Notes: generated from the letters alone by a model not told the origin. Shown: positions 32,281-40,860, numbered from the stretch's first letter. The stretch: DNA of 62,860 nucleotides from Thermofilaceae archaeon (GCA_038731975.1 JAVYQJ010000009.1:1-62860), one strand, 5' to 3'. A program made the numbers and translations.

Positions 32281-33789
32281 TCAACCTTCCTCAGCCCAGC
32301 TTCTGAATAGTGGCGCTAGCTGCGCGTAGGCTTCGGTGAACCTCCTGTACAGCTCTTCGTAAGCGTCCACCAGCTCCCTGGAAGGCTCAACAACGTCTAA
32401 GACCTCTCTCCACTCAGTCAGTCTCTCCAAGCTGCTGGCGGCACCCAGCGCTATTAAGGCCAGCGCGGCCACCCCTATGTTTGAGGCGTGTTCACCACCT
32501 TTGACGCGAACCACGGGTAAGCGGGTTGCGCTCGATACGATGCTGGCCCAGAGCTTCGACTTCAAACCCCCTCCCCCACCCACCAGTCTGCAAGGTTTAT
32601 GCTCAACTTCGGCCAGTACGTCTACGATCGCCCTGATAGTCATAGCTACGCCCTCCATGAACGCCCTGATCACGTGGCCTTTCCTGTGGTCATATCGCAG
32701 ACCCAGCAGGGCGCCTCGCAGGTAAGGGTCTCGGAACGGGAATCTTTCACCGGCCATGAAGGGGAGGAAAACGAGGCCTGATGCTCCTGGAGGCACTCTT
32801 TCAGCTTCTGCGCAGAGGATATCGTAAGGGTCCTCCCCCAGTAGTTCGCCGGCCGTAACTTCGAGCCAGCCGAAATTGTCTCGAAGCCACCTGAGCACCG
32901 ATCCGCCGTTGTTGGTGCTGCCGCCGAACGCCCAGTAGCCGTGCGCCGCGTAGTAGCAGAACAACCGCATCGCTTTTTCGTCGATCACGGGTTCGCGTGA
33001 AAGCATCCTAACGACGGCCGTGGTCCCCAAGTTGAGGGCAGCATCGTAGCCCTCGATCACCCCGAGGCCCAGGTTCTGCGCCGCTCCATCGAAGGTGCCG
33101 AGGACTAGGGGCGTCCCGGCCTTGACGCCGAAGATCTCCGCTCCTCTGCCGTTCAACTCGCAGAGGACTTTTGCCCCCTCAACAGGCTCGGCAAGTTGAC
33201 CCTCATCTACTTCAGCCAGCTGTAGCGCTAAATCGTCCCACCTCTTGGCGGTAATGTTGAAGAGCTGGGAGCCCGACGCGTTGCCGTAATCGATGTAGGG
33301 GTCCCCCAGCGCCTTAGCTACGACGTAGTCCTTCACCAACAGGTAGCGGGACGCCTGGGCAGCTATGTGAGGGCGCTCACGCTTGAGCCACAGGATCTTT
33401 GGAAGGGCGTAAACGAACAGCGGGGGGCAACCAGTCCTCTTGTAGAGATCGAGGGGGTCGCAGGCCTGTTCTATCAATTTCACGTACGGTGCCGATCGGC
33501 AATCCATGTGCGTGAGAATGTGCGTCAAAGGCCTCAGATCCTTGTCGACGACAAGAAGGCCGTGCTGGTAGCAGGAAAGGGCCACCGCTTCAATGCTGAA
33601 GCTCTTCGCAGCTTCTTTTGAGGCGCCGCGAATCGCCGAGAGCAATTCGTCCGGTGAGTGCTCCGCCGAGCCTGGGACAGGCGAATGCAGGCTCAACTCG
33701 CGCGAGGCGACCCTGAGAACACGTCCCCTCTCGTCCACTACCGATGCCTTTACGTTCGTCGTCCCAATGTCTATTGCCAACACGTTCAT
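32281..33789 (-). CDS. FGGY-family sugar or sugar-acid kinase
   Basis: The 502-residue protein starts VLAIDIGTTNVKASVVDERG (phosphate loop) and ends with the FGGY signature region CRLVGGGGGLKSKLWASIVS. It has the family length and resembles gluconokinase/xylulokinase members. It phosphorylates a sugar, polyol or sugar acid. The gene overlaps the upstream 2-hydroxyacid dehydrogenase gene by four bases, and an HpcH-type aldolase gene is divergent. A short route for an aldonic or keto acid is therefore a reasonable guess. Confidence 0.88.
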   Translation of the reverse strand: MNVLAIDIGTTNVKASVVDERGRVLRVASRELSLHSPVPGSAEHSPDELLSAIRGASKEAAKSFSIEAVALSCYQHGLLVVDKDLRPLTHILTHMDCRSAPYVKLIEQACDPLDLYKRTGCPPLFVYALPKILWLKRERPHIAAQASRYLLVKDYVVAKALGDPYIDYGNASGSQLFNITAKRWDDLALQLAEVDEGQLAEPVEGAKVLCELNGRGAEIFGVKAGTPLVLGTFDGAAQNLGLGVIEGYDAALNLGTTAVVRMLSREPVIDEKAMRLFCYYAAHGYWAFGGSTNNGGSVLRWLRDNFGWLEVTAGELLGEDPYDILCAEAERVPPGASGLVFLPFMAGERFPFRDPYLRGALLGLRYDHRKGHVIRAFMEGVAMTIRAIVDVLAEVEHKPCRLVGGGGGLKSKLWASIVSSATRLPVVRVKGGEHASNIGVAALALIALGAASSLERLTEWREVLDVVEPSRELVDAYEELYRRFTEAYAQLAPLFRSWAEEG

Positions 33790-34799
33790 GGTGGCTTCCT
33801 GCCAAATCTCAAGCCTCTTTCGTAAACTTCGGGGTTCGCCAGGCGCAGGGGCTTCTCGCCGCGGAAGAACCTAACCAGGTCTTCAGCGTTAGCCATGTCC
33901 ATCCTGTAGAGCGCCTCCCTCGTGAAAGCCGCCACGTGGGGTGTGAGAACGACGTTCTGAAGGGTCAAGAGGGGGCTCCCTATAGGGGGTTCACGCTCGA
34001 AAACGTCTAGACCAGCGTAGTAGATCCTTCCCTCCTCCAAAGCTTTCCGAAGGGCTGCTTCATCGATAACGGCGCCCCTGGATGTGTTCACTAGTATGGC
34101 GCCCCGCTTGACGATCGCGAGCTTCTCAGCGTTGAGGAGTCCTCTCGTCTCATCCGTGAGCGGGACGTGCACCGTGATCACGTCGCTTTCCCTCATTAAA
34201 GTCTCCAAGTCTACGCGCGTAGCGCCGACCCGATCGAAAACTTCGTTTGGGACGTACGGGTCGTAGGCTAGCACGCGCATTCCAAACCCTCCTTTCATGA
34301 TCTGAGCGACCTCCCTCCCTATAGCGCCAAGCCCGATCACCCCCAAGGTCTTCCCCCTTAACTCCAACCCCACCAGGTGGACTCTAGCCCCCCATCGCCC
34401 CTCCCTTACCGCTCTATCGGCTTCAACGATCCTTCTCGCACAAGCGAGTATCAGTGCCACCGTGTGCTCTGCCACGCTTACCTCCTCTCCGGTGTGCCTG
34501 CAGTAAGTGACGGGAATTCCGAGCTCGGTAGCGGCCGCGAGATCTACATTATCGAGCCCTATACCGTGGCGGGCAATGATCTTCAGGTTCGCGGCCTCCA
34601 GCATAACCCTGCGTGTTATCCGCCCTCCAGCACCAAGAATGAGAGCGTCCGCGTCTCCCACTTTTCCGATCGTGGATTCCTCAGGCTCGTTTGCCTTAAG
34701 ATCAATTCTCCTAATCTCATCGAAAACCTCGGAGAGAAGGCGCATCGCCTCGGGCGCGTAGAGGCCGTAAGAGGCTGATGCGATTACCAGCTTTGGCAC
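33786..34799 (-). CDS. D-isomer-specific 2-hydroxyacid dehydrogenase
   Basis: The 337-residue protein has ARHGIGLDNVDLAAATELG, the NAD motif LGVIGLGAIGREVA, the catalytic arginine in VNTSRGAVIDE, the glutamate in DVFEREPP and the histidine in LTPHVAAF. It interconverts 2-hydroxy and 2-keto acids, and resembles phosphoglycerate dehydrogenase and glyoxylate/2-ketogluconate reductases, which sequence does not separate. It lacks the C-terminal ACT domain of long serine-pathway enzymes. It is co-transcribed with the FGGY kinase (four-base overlap). Confidence 0.9.
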   Translation of the reverse strand: MPKLVIASASYGLYAPEAMRLLSEVFDEIRRIDLKANEPEESTIGKVGDADALILGAGGRITRRVMLEAANLKIIARHGIGLDNVDLAAATELGIPVTYCRHTGEEVSVAEHTVALILACARRIVEADRAVREGRWGARVHLVGLELRGKTLGVIGLGAIGREVAQIMKGGFGMRVLAYDPYVPNEVFDRVGATRVDLETLMRESDVITVHVPLTDETRGLLNAEKLAIVKRGAILVNTSRGAVIDEAALRKALEEGRIYYAGLDVFEREPPIGSPLLTLQNVVLTPHVAAFTREALYRMDMANAEDLVRFFRGEKPLRLANPEVYERGLRFGRKPP

Positions 34800-34822
34800 A
34801 GCGGTGGATACCTACGAGGGTT

Positions 34823-34832
34823 AAGTATATTT
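34823..34832 (+). promoter_or_regulatory. TATA box for the HpcH-type aldolase
   Basis: AAGTATATTT is centred 27 bases before the GTG at 34855. Confidence 0.5.
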
Positions 34833-34854
34833 TGCGCCCTCAAGGGGCGAAGAA

Positions 34855-35616
34855 GTGTTCGGGAGGCTACCTCAGCTGCTGCGAAAGGGGGAAGTAGCGT
34901 TAGGCAGCTGGGTAACGATCGGGAACCCCGAGGTTGTTGAAATGCTCTCCCTCCTCGGCTTCGACTGGCTTCTCCTCGACGCTGAACACGCCCCGCTCGA
35001 CATACACCTGCTTGAGTACATGATGATGGCTGTTCGAGGTGAAGCGACACCGCTAGTCCGCGTCCCTGCCAACGACCCGGTGTACGTCAAGAGGGTTCTT
35101 GACATAGGCGCTGCAGGCATCCTTTTTCCGCTGGTGAGCACAGCGGAGGAGGCTAAACTAGCTGTTAGATCGACGCGTTATCCACCATCGGGAATACGAG
35201 GCGTCGGCCCTCGCAGAGCTGCGAGCTACGGATTGAGATCCGCCGAGTACTTCAACGAAGCAGACAAGGTCATCGTTGTCGTCCAAATCGAGACTAGGGA
35301 AGCGGTCGAGAACATCGAGAGCATCCTAGCTGTTGAGGGGGTAAACGCGTTCTTCGTGGGCCCCAACGACCTATCCTTCTCCCTCGGCTGTAGATCGTGG
35401 AGGGAAGAACCGGTGCTAAAGGCCCTCGAGAAGGTGGCCGAGGCTTCACGTTCAACAGGTGTTCCCGGGGGCATGTACTGCCCCGACGATGAGTCGTTGA
35501 AGTACGCGTTAAGCTTGGGCTTCAAGTTGATCGCCTTAGGAAGCGACTACCGCTACCTGATAGCTGGGGCCAGGGCACGGCTTGAGCGCGCCCGCTCAAT
35601 GCTAGCATTGAAGTGA
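34855..35616 (+). CDS. HpcH/HpaI family aldolase
   Basis: The 253-residue protein has ALGSWVTIGNPEVVEM, LLDAEHAPLD (catalytic histidine), PLVRVPANDP, metal ligands in VVQIETREAV and VGPNDLSFSLG. This is the HpcH/HpaI class II aldolase family that cleaves 2-keto-4-hydroxy acids to pyruvate and an aldehyde. It is divergent from the 2-hydroxyacid dehydrogenase-kinase pair, so it may finish the same sugar-acid route. It ends in a convergent pair with the PfpI gene within a 10-base inverted repeat. Confidence 0.9.
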   Translation: MFGRLPQLLRKGEVALGSWVTIGNPEVVEMLSLLGFDWLLLDAEHAPLDIHLLEYMMMAVRGEATPLVRVPANDPVYVKRVLDIGAAGILFPLVSTAEEAKLAVRSTRYPPSGIRGVGPRRAASYGLRSAEYFNEADKVIVVVQIETREAVENIESILAVEGVNAFFVGPNDLSFSLGCRSWREEPVLKALEKVAEASRSTGVPGGMYCPDDESLKYALSLGFKLIALGSDYRYLIAGARARLERARSMLALK

Positions 35617-35668
35617 AAAGTAAAAAGGTATAAAGAAGTAAGAAAAATAAACTTATTTCTTTTCACTT
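35611..35668. terminator. Inverted repeat between convergent genes
   Basis: AAGTGAAAAG at 35611-35620 is repeated inverted as CTTTTCACTT at 35659-35668. The 38-base spacer is almost pure A/T on one strand and ends with T-rich sequence. Both stop codons lie within the arms, so it may stop both transcripts. Confidence 0.5.
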
Positions 35669-36255
35669 AAAGCTTCAATAATCAGCAAGCAGAATTCAGG
35701 GAGATCGTCGGGGACGCGTCCAGTTATAATGTTGCCGTCGCGCACGGCGGGTTCGTCAATGAACACGGCTCCCGCGTTGATTAGGTCATCCTTGACCGCT
35801 TTGTAGGCCGTTACTTTCCTCCCCTTTACCAGCCCCGCGGAGATCAGGACTTGTGGTCCGTGGCAGATCGCAGCTATGATCTTCCCTAACTCGTGAGCCC
35901 TCCTGACGAAACTCAGAACTCTTTCGTCAATTCTGAGGTGATCCGGCGAGAACCCTCCAGGGATGATTATCGCGTCAAAGTCTTCGGGTTTAACCTCCTC
36001 TATGTTTTTCACTACGTATCTGACCCCCAAGCCAAAGACCTCTAAGGGAACGGGAGTCCCGTACCTACCGGTGACGGGTTTATCGAGGATTGCTGGCCGA
36101 GGGTGAAGGCCGATTTTAACAGGTATGATGGTAACCTCAGCCCCCTCCTCGCTCAGTCTGACAAACGGGTAGAGCAGCTCCACGTCCTCGAACTCGTGAG
36201 CGACAAGAAATGCAACCCTTTTCCCTTTCAAGCGTGTGCCTGGCCCTGTTCTCAC
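35653..36255 (-). CDS. PfpI/DJ-1 family intracellular protease or deglycase
   Basis: The 200-residue protein contains the nucleophile elbow IAAICHGPQVLIS and AIIIPGGFSPD, typical of the PfpI/DJ-1 group. Archaeal members act as glyoxalases, deglycases or oligomeric proteases that protect proteins against aldehydes. The GTG start gives a basic lead (RTGPGTRLKGKRV) before the core. It has its own TATA box, divergent from the M42 peptidase gene. The exact activity is not decided by sequence. Confidence 0.88.
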   Translation of the reverse strand: MRTGPGTRLKGKRVAFLVAHEFEDVELLYPFVRLSEEGAEVTIIPVKIGLHPRPAILDKPVTGRYGTPVPLEVFGLGVRYVVKNIEEVKPEDFDAIIIPGGFSPDHLRIDERVLSFVRRAHELGKIIAAICHGPQVLISAGLVKGRKVTAYKAVKDDLINAGAVFIDEPAVRDGNIITGRVPDDLPEFCLLIIEALSEKK

Positions 36256-36278
36256 AGAGTTTTCCTGTAAGGGGGTGG

Positions 36279-36288
36279 CTATTATAAC
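36279..36288 (-). promoter_or_regulatory. TATA box for the PfpI gene
   Basis: GTTATAATAG on the minus strand is centred about 29 bases before the GTG at 36255. Confidence 0.45.
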
Positions 36289-36307
36289 TGCGCCAGGTAG
36301 AGCGGCA

Positions 36308-36317
36308 GGTTAATCAA
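36308..36317 (+). promoter_or_regulatory. TATA-like box for the M42 peptidase
   Basis: GGTTAATCAA is centred 26 bases before the GTG at 36339. Confidence 0.35.
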
Positions 36318-36338
36318 TCGGGGGTTAGTACGCCCCTT

Positions 36339-37439
36339 GTGACAGACTACAAAATCTCGAATGAGGCTCTGGAGTTTCTGAAGAAAGTTTGCGAGGCTGT
36401 TGGACCTTCTGGCTTCGAAGACGAGGTTCTTAAAATGTTTTATGACTATGGCAAGAGCTTTGCAGACGAGGTTGTACGTGATAACCTAGGCTCGCTGGTC
36501 TTCATCAAGAAAGGATCGAGCGAGAGGCCGCGGGTTCTTGTTGCGGGGCACGTCGACGAGGTCGGCTTTGTTGTAACAAACATCACGAAGGAGGGCTATG
36601 TGACTTTTACACCCGTTGGGGGTTGGTTTGACCAGGTTCTGCTATCTCAGAGGGTTGTGATAAGGACGAAGAAGGGGCCTGTGATGGGCGTAATCGCGTC
36701 CAAACCCCCGCACCTCCTAACCCCGGAAGAGAGGCAGAAGGTCGTCACGATGGACAAGATGTTCATAGATGTGGGTGCAACGAGCGAGGAAGAGGTGAAA
36801 AACCTAGGGGTGCGACTGGGCGACCCCATAGCTCCCTATTCCCCATTCACCCTGTCAGCCACCGGTAAAACGGTGATGGGTAAGGCCTTCGACGACAGGT
36901 TGGGAGCTTTCATCGCCATTGAGGCCGTACGCTTCCTGAGGGAGAACGGCATTGAGCACCCGAACACGGTTTACGCTGCCGCTACCGTGCAGGAGGAGGT
37001 CGGCTTACGGGGCGCACAGACGGTAGGTTGGGCCGTTGACCATGACGTGGCTATCGTGACTGAGGTGGATATAGCAGGCGACGTCCCAGGAATCGATCCG
37101 CGCGACGCTCAGGCTAAGCTTGGGAAGGGGCCGACGATAGTGACGTACGATGCGTCCATGATCCCCAATCAGAAGCTGAAGGAGTTTGTGATCGAAGTGG
37201 CGGAGGAGGCGAAAATACCGTACCAACTGTCGGTAGTTGCGAAGGGAGGAACGGATGCTGGCCGGTTACACCTATATAAAACAGGGAGACCCAGCATTGT
37301 TATCGGAGTTCCCACAAGGCACATCCACAGCCACGTAAGCATCGCCCATCTGGATGACGTGGTTAATGCCGTCAAGTTGATCGTGGAGCTCGTTAAACGC
37401 CTCGATAGCGCTACCGTCAGCAGCTTCTCCTCATTCTGA
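36339..37439 (+). CDS. M42 family aminopeptidase
   Basis: The 366-residue protein has all M42 metal-site elements: AGHVDEVGF, AFDDRLGAF, TVQEEVGLRGAQ, EVDIAGD and the terminal HSHVSIAHLDD. M42 enzymes form large tetrahedral particles that trim peptides in the cytosol, and some have been misnamed endoglucanases. It would finish digestion of peptides imported by the OPT-like or amino-acid systems. The end overlaps the convergent thymidylate kinase gene by 23 bases. Confidence 0.92.
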   Translation: MTDYKISNEALEFLKKVCEAVGPSGFEDEVLKMFYDYGKSFADEVVRDNLGSLVFIKKGSSERPRVLVAGHVDEVGFVVTNITKEGYVTFTPVGGWFDQVLLSQRVVIRTKKGPVMGVIASKPPHLLTPEERQKVVTMDKMFIDVGATSEEEVKNLGVRLGDPIAPYSPFTLSATGKTVMGKAFDDRLGAFIAIEAVRFLRENGIEHPNTVYAAATVQEEVGLRGAQTVGWAVDHDVAIVTEVDIAGDVPGIDPRDAQAKLGKGPTIVTYDASMIPNQKLKEFVIEVAEEAKIPYQLSVVAKGGTDAGRLHLYKTGRPSIVIGVPTRHIHSHVSIAHLDDVVNAVKLIVELVKRLDSATVSSFSSF

Positions 37440-38028
37440 GACGTTCCAAGCATTCGTCGATGAGAGCCTCCACTTTTCTTTGCACCTCCTCGACCTCGTC
37501 ATCGGTTCTAATGACGTAAACGTTCGCGAACTCTGCCGCTACTCGCCTGTACGCTGAGCGGACGCGCTCGAGCTTCTCAACCTCCTCAAAGAGTTCGATT
37601 GCGAATCTATCCTCTCTGATCCTCGCTAACGCAATGTTCGGCTCGATATCCAGAACGAACGTTATATCGGGGAGCGGAAACCTGGAGTTCAAAGACTTCA
37701 ACCACTCGTAGTCCAGATCCAGCGAGCCGTATGCTAAGCTGGAAAACAGGTAGCGATCCGTAACTACGGCTCTCCCGGCTCTTAAGGCGGGGAGGATCAC
37801 GGTGTTCACGTGATGACACCTGTCTGCTGCAAAGAGCAGTTGGAGGGTCATCGGGTCGGTCCTCCACTCACCCCTGAGGCACGCTCTGATCAGGCCGCCG
37901 ATCAAGCCGTCTGTCGGCTCCTTCGTTAAAACTGTTCTGAAGCCTTTGCTTTCGAGGTACTTCTCCGTCAAGCGAGCGTGGGTAGTTAAGCCCGCCCCAT
38001 CAATGCCTTCGAATGCGACAAATATCAT
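37417..38028 (-). CDS. tmk: Thymidylate kinase with altered P-loop
   Basis: The 203-residue protein phosphorylates dTMP to dTDP. It has FEGIDGAGLTTHARL, the DRY motif in TDRYLFSSLAYGS, and LPDITFVLDIEPNIALARI. The invariant Walker A lysine is replaced by L14 (GAGLTT instead of GxGKTT). The codon reads TTA and the rest of the protein is normal. Activity may depend on arginines elsewhere or may differ. The start is fixed by a TATA box 26-28 bases upstream. Confidence 0.9.
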   Translation of the reverse strand: MIFVAFEGIDGAGLTTHARLTEKYLESKGFRTVLTKEPTDGLIGGLIRACLRGEWRTDPMTLQLLFAADRCHHVNTVILPALRAGRAVVTDRYLFSSLAYGSLDLDYEWLKSLNSRFPLPDITFVLDIEPNIALARIREDRFAIELFEEVEKLERVRSAYRRVAAEFANVYVIRTDDEVEEVQRKVEALIDECLERLRMRRSC

Positions 38029-38050
38029 CGGAGCAGCTAATGGAGCATGT

Positions 38051-38060
38051 AGCTATAAAA
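38051..38060 (-). promoter_or_regulatory. TATA box for tmk
   Basis: TTTTATAGCT on the minus strand is centred 28 bases before the ATG at 38028. Confidence 0.5.
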
Positions 38061-38115
38061 GACACGTTCAACACTACCCATAAGTGCATGTCCGTGGGGC
38101 TTTTGGAAAGCGTGC

Positions 38116-38472
38116 CTAACAGGTTAGATGAAAGGCTCCGAGAACCCTCCGCCCAGCCTTAACTAGCTCATTGTAGATTTCCACAGCTTTTCGAGTGTTC
38201 GCCACGTAAACCTCGACGTTCTTCCTCCTGAAATGCTCGAGGACTTCGTCCAGCACCTCCATCGCGCCGCTATACCCAGTTCCGATCACGACGCTATCGA
38301 CTTGCTCCGTTTCCGCGACATCGGCCAAATCCTCCAGCGTTAACAGATGACCCTCCTTCCTCCACCAGCCGCTTAAGATCCTAGAGGGGGTCACGATCAA
38401 GTCCCTCTCGTAGACTCTCCCGCCGAGCTTCAACCGGCCGAACGAGTACGCTTCAACTAACGGCTGGGACAC
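38116..38472 (-). CDS. Mth938-like domain protein (DUF498)
   Basis: The 118-residue protein matches the small Mth938/NDUFAF3 family. It shows SFGRLKLGGRVYERDLIV, then SVVIGTGYSG and the terminal VGAxx-like end GAFHLTC. The human relative helps assemble respiratory complex I, while the archaeal function is unknown. The GTG start is preceded by a TATA box (CATTTAACTG, 38494-38503 on the minus strand) 26 bases upstream inside the end of the upstream gene. Confidence 0.82.
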   Translation of the reverse strand: MSQPLVEAYSFGRLKLGGRVYERDLIVTPSRILSGWWRKEGHLLTLEDLADVAETEQVDSVVIGTGYSGAMEVLDEVLEHFRRKNVEVYVANTRKAVEIYNELVKAGRRVLGAFHLTC

Positions 38473-38494
38473 GGTTTTTCCGTGTGGAGTGCAG

Positions 38495-39196
38495 TTAAAT
38501 GTTTTTCAGGATCCTCCTCGCCTCCTCGACAGCCGAACGAAGTATAGAGTAAGCCTCGACGGCCTTCTCCCGGCTGACGATGAACAGAGTGTCTGTGTAG
38601 GTTGAGATCACCTGCGTGACGTTGATCCCGTGGAACGCAAGTAGGAATGTCATGTAAGCCATTACGCCTGGCGTTGTGATGATGGCTTTCGGGCTTTCAA
38701 CTATGACCGCTGCTTGATCGAAGTATACCTCCTCAACAATGGAGCGCTCGAATCTGGCAAGGAGCTGGTGAAGAGAGGCACTATCTGCAACGATAGTAAG
38801 GGTCCGTATGCCTTGAGTGATTTGGAGGAGCCTGGCTTTAATCCCCGTGAGCGAATGCAGCAGCTCCAGCGGGTCAGACAACCTTATCGTTGCTAAACCG
38901 ACATCGTCGATGAGAGTTGTAGTGCTCTCAGCGATAACTCGCATCACGTCCTCTCCCGAAATACCCCTTGTAATCTGCTCTCGGAGCCTGATCAACGCGA
39001 CCTTTATTGCTGCCTCGCTGACCGACGTACCCATCCTCCTCTCGACTTCGCTCCTAAGGGCTCGGGCAAGAGCCGAGTAATTGACGATGCCCATGCCCAG
39101 TGCGGACAGCAAGTGGGGTCTTGCGATAAGGATTTCTTGAACCACCTGGTTGACGCTTATTGTTTTACGCATGAAGGTATGGTTATAACTTTTCAT
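38495..39196 (-). CDS. ACT-domain regulator of amino acid metabolism
   Basis: The 233-residue protein has an N-terminal helical region (about 1-90) that looks like a DNA-binding or oligomerising part, and two ACT-like repeats after it. The last (GVMAYMTFLLAFHGINVTQV) is the clearest. It matches the archaeal group described as predicted regulators of amino acid metabolism. The ATG at 39196 lies 22 bases from a TATA box, with an internal ATG at 39172 as alternative. It is divergent from an amino acid ABC importer across a perfect palindrome, suggesting that it senses an amino acid and controls uptake. Confidence 0.75.
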   Translation of the reverse strand: MKSYNHTFMRKTISVNQVVQEILIARPHLLSALGMGIVNYSALARALRSEVERRMGTSVSEAAIKVALIRLREQITRGISGEDVMRVIAESTTTLIDDVGLATIRLSDPLELLHSLTGIKARLLQITQGIRTLTIVADSASLHQLLARFERSIVEEVYFDQAAVIVESPKAIITTPGVMAYMTFLLAFHGINVTQVISTYTDTLFIVSREKAVEAYSILRSAVEEARRILKNI

Positions 39197-39211
39197 TTAT
39201 GGTTTTCTCTT

Positions 39212-39223
39212 GTCTTATAATCG
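39212..39223 (-). promoter_or_regulatory. TATA box for the ACT-domain gene
   Basis: CGATTATAAGAC on the minus strand is centred about 22 bases before the ATG at 39196. Confidence 0.45.
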
Positions 39224-39230
39224 TATATTA

Positions 39231-39246
39231 TGTTACATTTGTAACA
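39231..39246. promoter_or_regulatory. Palindromic operator between ACT regulator and amino acid importer
   Basis: TGTTACATTTGTAACA is a perfect palindrome with seven-base arms and a two-base centre. It lies just upstream of the regulator promoter and about 40 bases before the importer TATA box, the expected place for a regulator site. Confidence 0.6.
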
Positions 39247-39284
39247 AAAATGGTTTAATTAATCACTGCATATACCGTAAAAGA

Positions 39285-39294
39285 TTTTTATAGC
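39285..39294 (+). promoter_or_regulatory. TATA box for the amino acid ABC importer
   Basis: TTTTTATAGC is centred 24 bases before the ATG at 39313. Confidence 0.55.
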
Positions 39295-39312
39295 TCCTCG
39301 AGCCCCTTCGCG

Positions 39313-40164
39313 ATGGAAAAAAAGACGATAGTTCTACTCGTTGTGGCACTAATAGCTGGAGCAGCGATTGGGTATGCACTCGCTCTACCGTCGATCATAG
39401 CCCTTCAATCGAAATTGAACGACCTCCAGTCGAAGCTAAACCCCAACTTTGTCGAGAGGATAAAAGCTCGCGGAGTCCTCATAGTGGGAACATCGGCGGA
39501 TTGGCCGCCCTTCGAGTACGTTGACAAGGATGGGAACATCGTGGGGATCGACATTGAGATAGCGAAAAGGATTGCGGAAGAGTTAGGCGTGCGATTGGAG
39601 GTCAAGGACATGAAGTTTGCGGCGCTGATTGAAGCGGTTCAGAAGGGGGTTGTAGACATTGTTCTCGCCGATATGACACCTACAGCCGAGCGTGGAAAGG
39701 TCGTAGATTTCTCGATACCTTACTACTTCAGTAAGGGTAACGCAATCGTAGTGCTCAAGGAGAAGCTTGGCAGTATTCAAAAGGTGGAGGATCTCTATGG
39801 GAAGAAAATTGGGGTTCAACTCGGCACAATTCAAGAAGAATGGGCTCGACAAACGCTGGGCGATAAGTCCCAGATAATCACCTACGATAGGGTCTACCCT
39901 GAGATGTACATGGCGTTAAAAAGAGGGGACATAGACGTTATGGTCCTTGGAGATACAGTCGCGGCCGCGCTCAGCAAGAAGCTCCCCGAGCTAACAATCG
40001 CTTTCTACGGGGGAGGGGGTAGGATCGGTGCAGCCGTGGCGTTGCCACAGGGAGCGTACGATCTCAAGTACGTCGTGAACAAAGTTATCGAGCAGTTGCT
40101 GGAGAGCGGCGAGATGGAGAAGATATTCGAGAGCGAAATCCTAAAGTGGCTTGGAGAGAGTTAA
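39313..40164 (+). CDS. Amino acid ABC transporter substrate-binding protein (family 3)
   Basis: The 283-residue protein has an N-terminal membrane anchor (residues 5-27, no lipobox cysteine), a short helical linker, then the family 3 binding domain: LIVGTSADWPPFEYVDKDG, GIDIEIAKRIAEELG and DIVLADMTPTAERGKVVDFS. It captures a polar or charged amino acid outside the cell and delivers it to the permease encoded 12 bases downstream. Confidence 0.93.
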   Translation: MEKKTIVLLVVALIAGAAIGYALALPSIIALQSKLNDLQSKLNPNFVERIKARGVLIVGTSADWPPFEYVDKDGNIVGIDIEIAKRIAEELGVRLEVKDMKFAALIEAVQKGVVDIVLADMTPTAERGKVVDFSIPYYFSKGNAIVVLKEKLGSIQKVEDLYGKKIGVQLGTIQEEWARQTLGDKSQIITYDRVYPEMYMALKRGDIDVMVLGDTVAAALSKKLPELTIAFYGGGGRIGAAVALPQGAYDLKYVVNKVIEQLLESGEMEKIFESEILKWLGES

Positions 40165-40176
40165 AGGTGTTGAAAA

Positions 40177-40860
40177 TTGAGTGAAGCAATTTCTTTCATA
40201 ATAGACATTTTACCATTCCTCCTAGATGGCTTGAAGACAACGCTCGAGATCAGCTTACTATCCTTCGTTTTCGGGATGGCTCTTGCCGTTCTTATCCTAC
40301 CCATCCGCGTGTTCGCTCCTCCACCCTTCGCGCTGCTGGCTAGGAGCTACGTTGAAATCTTCCGAGGCACGCCCCTCCTGGTCCAACTGCTCTTCATCTA
40401 CTTCGGCTTACCCGCTATAGGGGTCAAGCTAGACGCTTACACCGCCTGCGTGCTGGCAGTCAGCCTCAACAGCGCAGCTTACCAGTGCGAGATCCTTAGG
40501 AGCGCGCTAAAGGGGATCCCCGAGATACAGTTCCTTTCGGCCGAATCGCTGGGCTTCAGTACGCTGCAGATCTACCGCTACGTTGTTTTACCCCAGGCTC
40601 TTCGGATAGCCGTCCCCGCTCTCGTGAACGAGCTCGTGACGCTGATTAAAGAAAGCTCGTTAGCGTCAGTGATCGGAGTAGTGGAACTGACAAGGAGGGG
40701 TGAGTATCTCGTCGCTTACACTCTGAGGGCTTTAGAGGTGTACGCGGCTGTAGCCATAATCTACTTCACTCTGTGCACGATCGCTTCTCAAGCGGCAAAG
40801 CTGCTTGAACACAAGTTCCGGATACCAGGCTACGAGAGGGAAGGTGGTGGTTTGCTATGA
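40177..40860 (+). CDS. Amino acid ABC transporter permease
   Basis: The 227-residue membrane protein has about five spans and the HisM/GlnP-type permease motif (EIFRGTPLLVQLLFIYFGLP, then LPQALRIAVPALVNELVTL). It starts at a TTG with AGGTG upstream, 12 bases after the binding protein gene, and overlaps the ATPase start by four bases. It probably works as a homodimer because only one permease gene is present. Confidence 0.92.
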   Translation: MSEAISFIIDILPFLLDGLKTTLEISLLSFVFGMALAVLILPIRVFAPPPFALLARSYVEIFRGTPLLVQLLFIYFGLPAIGVKLDAYTACVLAVSLNSAAYQCEILRSALKGIPEIQFLSAESLGFSTLQIYRYVVLPQALRIAVPALVNELVTLIKESSLASVIGVVELTRRGEYLVAYTLRALEVYAAVAIIYFTLCTIASQAAKLLEHKFRIPGYEREGGGLL

